This document shows positions 23,393 to 27,308 of a DNA stretch of 27,308 nucleotides, in pieces (position 1 is the stretch's first letter; the number at the start of each line of letters is the position of its first letter). Location: positions 1 to 27,308 of the forward strand of contig CAZRXU010000022.1 in the NCBI GenBank assembly GCA_964604135.1, in the 5' to 3' direction. This DNA comes from Sabulitectum sp964604135 (GTDB lineage Bacteria; Fermentibacterota; Fermentibacteria; Fermentibacterales; JCC-6). The position numbers were made by a program, and so were the translations under genes. The notes under the pieces were generated by a model. The model saw only the letters and a list, made by a program, of their open reading frames with translations, had not been told where the DNA came from and did not search any database.

Positions 23393-24375
23393 ACAGTCGG
23401 AATGTTCTGGTCACCGCCCTTTTTCTGTCGCTTGCAGTTGCAGCCGGATACCGGTTTGTCAACAGGCCGCACGTTGAAGAGGTCAGTCGTACATTCACAG
23501 TTCTGGGTACCTTTGCCACTGTAGTCGTCACCACAGACCGGCACGAGGCTCATTCTCTGATTCAAACGGCGGATTCGCTTCTTTGTTATCTTGATGTTCA
23601 GCTGGGAAGGTTCAGTGGTACAGGCCAGCTTCACAGTTTGAACGCAGGTCTCAGTATTTCCACTGATGAAGAGCTTGCGGGGCTTGTACTGAAATCAGAT
23701 ACAATAGTAATGGCTACGAATGGTTGTTTTGATCCGTCGCTTGGGGCAGTTGTTCAGATATGGGGTTTTCCGGTGGCAACCAGTGTTCCCGATTCGAACG
23801 ATATCATTCAGGCTCTGCACAGAACAGGCTGGGAAGACCGAGTTCACTTCACTGCTGGTTCCATTGCCATCGACAGCGGAACGGTTATGGATTTCGGGGC
23901 TATTGCAAAGGGCTACGCCGTTGATCGCACATACGAGCTTTTAATGCAGCTTGGTGCTTCAGAGTGCCTTGTTGAAGTAGGTGGCGAGGTAAGGTGCGGC
24001 AGCACAACCGGAAGAGTCTGGAATATCGGAATCCGCCATCCCAGGGAAAGCAGCCTTCTTGGAATTGTCGGTATAACATCCGGTGCAGTTGCCACAAGTG
24101 GTGACTACGAGTGCTGTTTTCTTGAAGACGGAATCAGATACAGCCATCTTCTCGACAGGGAAACCGGATACCCATCCGGAAGTGCGGCAAGTGCTACAGT
24201 CATTGCTGGTAACTGTGCAACAGCAGATGCAATGGCTACAGCTGCTGCTGTAGGTGGCCCAGATAAGGCATCTGAATTTCCCGACTCTCTGTACACGGCA
24301 ATGGTGGTTGTTACCGCTGACGGGAACGGTCGGTGCGAAACATATGAATTCGGAGATGTCCCATGGAACAACTAG
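23389..24375 (+). CDS. apbE: FAD:protein FMN transferase (ApbE family), exported
   Basis: About 328 residues from CTG 23389. The enzyme covalently attaches FMN to Thr/Ser of target proteins outside the cytoplasm. Motifs are FTVLGTFATVVV, CFDPSLGAVVQIWGF, MDFGAIAKGYAVDRTYELL, CLVEVGGEVRCGS, ATSGDYECCF...YSHLLDRETGYP and CATADAMATAAAVGG with the Mg-binding Asp. The N-terminus (NSRNVLVTALFLSLAVAAG) is a clean signal/anchor starting right after the CTG. The nearest standard start, GTG 23314, would add 25 residues that are the out-of-frame shadow of the zinc-ribbon gene. Its end overlaps the radical SAM gene by 13 bases. No flavinylation target is encoded nearby except possibly outside the window. 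Confidence 0.92.
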   Translation: MNSRNVLVTALFLSLAVAAGYRFVNRPHVEEVSRTFTVLGTFATVVVTTDRHEAHSLIQTADSLLCYLDVQLGRFSGTGQLHSLNAGLSISTDEELAGLVLKSDTIVMATNGCFDPSLGAVVQIWGFPVATSVPDSNDIIQALHRTGWEDRVHFTAGSIAIDSGTVMDFGAIAKGYAVDRTYELLMQLGASECLVEVGGEVRCGSTTGRVWNIGIRHPRESSLLGIVGITSGAVATSGDYECCFLEDGIRYSHLLDRETGYPSGSAASATVIAGNCATADAMATAAAVGGPDKASEFPDSLYTAMVVVTADGNGRCETYEFGDVPWNN

Positions 24376-25184
24376 CAGAAAAAGCAGAACAGTGTTTGAT
24401 ATGTCCTCACCGGTGTGTATTTACAGAACAGCATCCTCTGGGCAGATGCCGGGTTCGCGGCTTTGGCAACCCCGGTTACGGAATGTGTACTGGCCTTGCG
24501 GTGGATCCCATTGAAAAAAAGCCTCTGTTCAGTTTCCACAGGGGGGCAACTGTTCTTTCAACCGGGCCCAACGGCTGCAACCTCACATGTCTTAACTGTC
24601 AGAACTGGCACATCAGTCAGCAGAAATCCACTGTTGTTCGGTATTACAGCCCGCATGATCTTGCAGCTCTGGCAATGAAGAAGAGTGATGGACTGGCATT
24701 CACCTACACAGAGCCAACTGTCTGGTACGAGTACATAATGGACACAGCTCCCCTTGTAAGAAAGATGGGGGGGGTTGTGGTCATGGTTTCCAACGGCTAT
24801 GTGAATGAACAGCCTCTAAGGGATCTTGTCTCTGTTACAGATGCGTGGAACATTGACTTGAAGGCCTGGAGCAACGAGTTTTACAGAAGCATATGCGGCG
24901 GCGACCTGAACACAGTACTTAACTCCATACAGATTGTAGCTGAAAGCAGCTGCCACCTTGAGCTTACATGGCTGCTTATTCCCGGCATGAACGACGATCC
25001 CGATATGATAAATGAAGCGGCGAAGTGGATAAAGAAAACAACAGGCGAAAATACAACGCTGCACGTTTCCCGGTACTTTCCCATGTACAGAATGACCATT
25101 CCCGCAACGCCTGTTGCTGCTGTTTACGAAGCTGTAAACCTGTTTAAGGCGCACCTGAAAAATGTCTATTCGGGCAATGTTTAA
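24363..25184 (+). CDS. amrS: AmmeMemoRadiSam-type (PflA-like) radical SAM enzyme
   Basis: This 273-residue protein has an N-terminal Cys motif (C11, C14, C18 and C29) followed by a YG...DPIEKKPL motif and the radical SAM cluster GCNLTCLNCQNW (C72, C76, C79). Next are ISQ, FTYTEPTVWYEY and SNGYVNEQPL, as in the AmrS group of PflA-like enzymes. In many genomes this enzyme sits with AMMECR1 and Memo proteins; neither is visible here. The reaction of the group is not something I can state with certainty. It overlaps apbE by 13 bases and the NusG-II gene by eight. Confidence 0.88.
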   Translation: MEQLAEKAEQCLICPHRCVFTEQHPLGRCRVRGFGNPGYGMCTGLAVDPIEKKPLFSFHRGATVLSTGPNGCNLTCLNCQNWHISQQKSTVVRYYSPHDLAALAMKKSDGLAFTYTEPTVWYEYIMDTAPLVRKMGGVVVMVSNGYVNEQPLRDLVSVTDAWNIDLKAWSNEFYRSICGGDLNTVLNSIQIVAESSCHLELTWLLIPGMNDDPDMINEAAKWIKKTTGENTTLHVSRYFPMYRMTIPATPVAAVYEAVNLFKAHLKNVYSGNV

Positions 25185-25524
25185 ACCCCTGGACTGGGTT
25201 CTGGTTGCAGTAATCGCAGCCATAGCCCTTGTGTGGAGCCAGACAGGAAGAAACAGCAATGCAGCTCCCATAAGTGTTGTTGTTGTAACGCCGCAGGGAA
25301 CAGACACACTGAGCCTGTTTACCGACACGGTGATAGTTCTGGAACATCTCACCATTGAGGTATCAGACGGCAGCGCTGCCATTACCAGATCAGATTGCCC
25401 TTCACAGCAGTGCGTTAAAACAGGTTGTATAGATCAAACAGGGCAGATGTCCGCCTGTGTTCCCAACGGTGTCTGGATAGAAATTATCGGAGCGGAAAGA
25501 GTGACAGACGCAATCAGCTACTGA
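25177..25524 (+). CDS. Membrane-anchored NusG domain II protein
   Basis: A 115-residue protein from ATG 25177 (ATG 25162 would add five residues and more overlap). One N-terminal membrane span (WVLVAVIAAIALVW, about 7-20) precedes an exported beta domain with SDCPSQQCVKTGCI and SACVPNGVWIEI: C74, C79, C84 and C94. This is the NusG_II pattern CP...C...G.I...G....C.PN. Such proteins often lie beside ApbE and are thought to be linked to extracytoplasmic flavin or redox systems; their function is not established. It is the last gene of the cluster, followed by a terminator. Confidence 0.8.
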   Translation: MFKPLDWVLVAVIAAIALVWSQTGRNSNAAPISVVVVTPQGTDTLSLFTDTVIVLEHLTIEVSDGSAAITRSDCPSQQCVKTGCIDQTGQMSACVPNGVWIEIIGAERVTDAISY

Positions 25525-25557
25525 TCACAACGCTCTGGGTAACGCTGTGAAGTTTTT
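25525..25557 (+). terminator. Probable terminator after the apbE cluster
   Basis: TCACA (25525-25529) pairs with TGTGA (25546-25550), extended by CG/CG after one mismatch; a five-T run at 25553-25557 follows. The stem is modest, but it directly abuts the NusG-II stop codon. Confidence 0.5.
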
Positions 25558-25635
25558 CCTGTTACACGTGCGTAATCTCCTGCAGTGCTTTCTTTGCAGT
25601 TTCGATTGCACAAAAGCTGTTATGAACCACAAACC

Positions 25636-25664
25636 CTTTGCCTCGTCCGGGTAACCGGTAATAT
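25636..25664 (+). promoter_or_regulatory. Weak sigma-70-like promoter candidate
   Basis: TAATAT at 25659-25664 is -10-like (four of six), with a poor -35 (CTTTGC) 17 bases upstream. It lies between the terminator and the gene at 25701, where a promoter is expected. The rest of 25558-25700 shows only a 38-codon minus-strand frame. Confidence 0.2.
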
Positions 25665-25700
25665 TCAGCTGTTCGCACAGCGTATTTCAGAAAGGAAGAG

Positions 25701-26342
25701 ATGTCACAGGTTAAGAACAGTGAAGAGCTCAGAACCCGTCTGCTGCAGGATTCCGGAGAAGACATTCTTGCTTTTGGGTGGGGTGCACTTGGTATGAAAA
25801 GTGTGCTTGTAGGGATGACAACATTTGCTCTGTTTCTTGAGTATATCTCTTTTTCGGGCAGCATGAAAGAAACCAGACGCATTGCGTTTGATGAACTGAA
25901 ATTTGTTTATGCAAAGGCAGGTGATGCCTCAACACCAGGGTTTATGAAATGGAATTACCAGTCAAGAATTACTGAGGCCACAACCGGAACGCTGTTGTAC
26001 AAAGAGAATCTGGGGAAACTAACGCACATCCTGTTCAGGAAGATACCCAACCATGAAACCAACGACAAAGCCCCATTCAGAATAACGGAAAAACTGTCAG
26101 CTATCAAACCGGAGCTCGTTTACATGCCGGACCTCAAATCAATGAGAGACAGGCAAACAGAAGGCGGATGCTTGAGGAGGTTTGCAGCAATATCACTTGT
26201 CATAACAGTTGTTTTCATGTATGCAGCAGGTGACGACTGGGGTAAATCAGCCACTATAGGCATTGCAACGGGAGTTATTCTCGGTGCCGTATTTGCACCT
26301 CTTATCCCAGTATTTAAAAGAATGATTACCGGTCAGGGATGA
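25701..26342 (+). CDS. Membrane protein of unknown function, possibly PH-domain-like
   Basis: This 213-residue protein starts at ATG 25701 with AGGAAGAG just upstream. The first 150 residues are soluble and beta-rich (SVLVGMTTFALFLEYISFSGSMKETRRIAFDELKFVYAKAG), resembling the rhythm of bacterial PH-like domains, but I do not recognise the family. Two membrane segments follow (about 160-175 FAAISLVITVVFMYAA and 183-205 ATIGIATGVILGAVFAPLI), ending in a basic tail. It is flanked by a terminator upstream and a 67-base gap downstream, so it may be its own transcription unit. Confidence 0.7.
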   Translation: MSQVKNSEELRTRLLQDSGEDILAFGWGALGMKSVLVGMTTFALFLEYISFSGSMKETRRIAFDELKFVYAKAGDASTPGFMKWNYQSRITEATTGTLLYKENLGKLTHILFRKIPNHETNDKAPFRITEKLSAIKPELVYMPDLKSMRDRQTEGGCLRRFAAISLVITVVFMYAAGDDWGKSATIGIATGVILGAVFAPLIPVFKRMITGQG

Positions 26343-26409
26343 CAGGGCTGCAGCAGAGCAACCGGCGTGTATTATTTTTAAGGCAGTTATCAATTCCAGG
26401 AGGTTGTAA

Positions 26410-27308
26410 GTGAAACCGGTAATCTTTGCATTTGTCGCCGTTGTTTTAAGTACCGCAGCTGTAGCTGGTGATTCCCTTCCCACTGTAGTAGTAGTTACCA
26501 CCGGTGGAACAATAGCCGAGAAGTACGATCCGGCAACGGGAGGTGCTGTTCCGGCAGTGTCCGGCAGCGATCTGCTTGCCGCTGTTCCAGGGCTTGACAA
26601 GGTAGCGGATATTCAGGTTGTGGAGTTCTGCAACATAGACAGTTCCCACATGACACCTGATATCTGGCGTAACCTCAGTGCAAGAGTTCAGAGCATACTT
26701 GAACGTGCTGATGTCAGAGGTGTTGTTGTTACACACGGCACAGATACAATGGCCGAAGGGGCATTCTTCCTTGAGACGACACTTCAGAGTGAAAAGCCAG
26801 TGGTTTTCGTAGGAGCCATGCGAGACGGGTCGGATCTCAGCCCCGACGGGCCTGCCAATTTGTACAACGCCGTTCTTCAGGTGTGTTCGCCCCGGGCTGA
26901 GGGGCTGGGTGTAACGCTGACAATGAACCAGTACATCAACTCCGCAAGACATGTTATCAAAGACAACACAACAAATGTTCAAACATTTGATTCCGGAAAC
27001 CACGGCTATCTGGGCTACATAACAGGTGATCAGGTTCTGATCTACAACGCACTTCTGGGGCACACCCGTCTTCCGCTTCCGGATTCACTTCCCGAGGTTT
27101 CCCTGTTCTACACATTCTCCGGAGATGACGGCAGGTACATACGCTGTGCAGTTGACCAGGGCGTGTCCGGTATTGTGGTGGCCGGTGTGGGAGCAGGAAA
27201 TGTCAACGCAGATGTTTACCATGAAATTGAATACTCACTCTCAAAAAACATTCCAGTTGTGTTTGCAAGCCGTGTACGCCACGGCGAGCCGCAGGCAATC
27301 TACGGCGA
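26410..27308 (+). CDS. Type II L-asparaginase, secreted, 3' end beyond the window
   Basis: About 299 residues are visible, with no stop before the window end. GTG 26410 has GGAGG six bases upstream. A signal peptide (FAFVAVVLSTAAVAG, cleavage after about residue 19-20) indicates a periplasmic enzyme. It has TTGGTIAEKYD with the nucleophile Thr34, THGTDTMAEGA with the second catalytic Thr-Asp pair, GAMRDGSDLSPDGPANLYNAV, and a Lys in HVIKDNTTNVQTF equivalent to the catalytic Lys of E. coli AnsB. It hydrolyses asparagine (perhaps glutamine) to aspartate and ammonia. The family is usually 325-350 residues, so only the end is missing. Confidence 0.95.
   Translation, partial: MKPVIFAFVAVVLSTAAVAGDSLPTVVVVTTGGTIAEKYDPATGGAVPAVSGSDLLAAVPGLDKVADIQVVEFCNIDSSHMTPDIWRNLSARVQSILERADVRGVVVTHGTDTMAEGAFFLETTLQSEKPVVFVGAMRDGSDLSPDGPANLYNAVLQVCSPRAEGLGVTLTMNQYINSARHVIKDNTTNVQTFDSGNHGYLGYITGDQVLIYNALLGHTRLPLPDSLPEVSLFYTFSGDDGRYIRCAVDQGVSGIVVAGVGAGNVNADVYHEIEYSLSKNIPVVFASRVRHGEPQAIYG

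Noticed and set aside
17733..25658. GGTAACCGG in two intergenic places (17733 and 25650), with a similar TAACCGG near 20873
   Set aside because: Only two exact copies, with different flanks and no shared partner sequence; probably chance. A genome-wide motif count would settle it.
1..27308. tRNA or rRNA genes, CRISPR arrays, insertion sequences, phage or att sites
   Set aside because: Gaps between genes are at most about 180 bases, and none shows a cloverleaf, spaced direct repeats, terminal inverted repeats or transposase-like coding.

Overview
The window is a dense, one-directional stretch of bacterial chromosome. All 30 supported genes lie on the + strand, there is no gene-free stretch over 300 bases, and many neighbours overlap by exactly four bases. 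The organism is a Gram-negative bacterium: it has an LptE-like lipoprotein, outer-membrane beta-barrel candidates, a GT9 heptosyltransferase-type enzyme and an O-antigen-ligase-type protein. The protein style (PorV-like barrels, a DUF5683-like tail, a glycogen-binding-domain lipoprotein) suggests an uncultured lineage in or near the FCB group, possibly Fermentibacteria-like. That placement is an impression, not a measured result. TTG starts with strong ribosome binding sites are common.

Region 1 (1-11310) is a cell-surface polysaccharide operon. In order it holds a GT9 glycosyltransferase (5' end missing), a B12-binding radical SAM enzyme, a GT2 glycosyltransferase, a WbaP/WcaJ-type phosphoglycosyl transferase, two secreted beta-rich proteins of outer-membrane type, a small lipoprotein with a CBM48-like domain, an orphan MalK/UgpC-type ABC ATPase, a WecA/MraY-type transferase and a 957-residue Wzy_C (O-antigen ligase) protein with TPR repeats. 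The chain covers lipid-linked sugar initiation, extension and periplasmic ligation. The barrels, the CBM48 lipoprotein and the ATPase are unusual passengers, and this block is the best candidate for an undescribed system. A perfect hairpin followed by a T run at 11359-11381 closes the region.

Region 2 (11424-19908) is the classic transcription/translation operon rimP-nusA-infB-rbfA-truB-ribF-rpsO-pnp. Gene order and motifs make these assignments very secure.

Region 3 (19960-23088) holds dut, an LptE-like lipoprotein, two small single-span membrane proteins, an M19 dipeptidase and a secreted protein with a DUF5683-like C-terminus.

Region 4 (23102-25524) is a compact redox-flavoured cluster: a small membrane protein with a zinc ribbon, an exported ApbE flavin transferase, a PflA/AmrS-type radical SAM enzyme and a membrane-anchored NusG-domain-II protein with four cysteines. 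The ApbE gene appears to start at CTG in a CTGA overlap.

Region 5 (25525-27308) has a probable terminator, an unrecognised membrane protein, and a secreted type II L-asparaginase cut by the window end.
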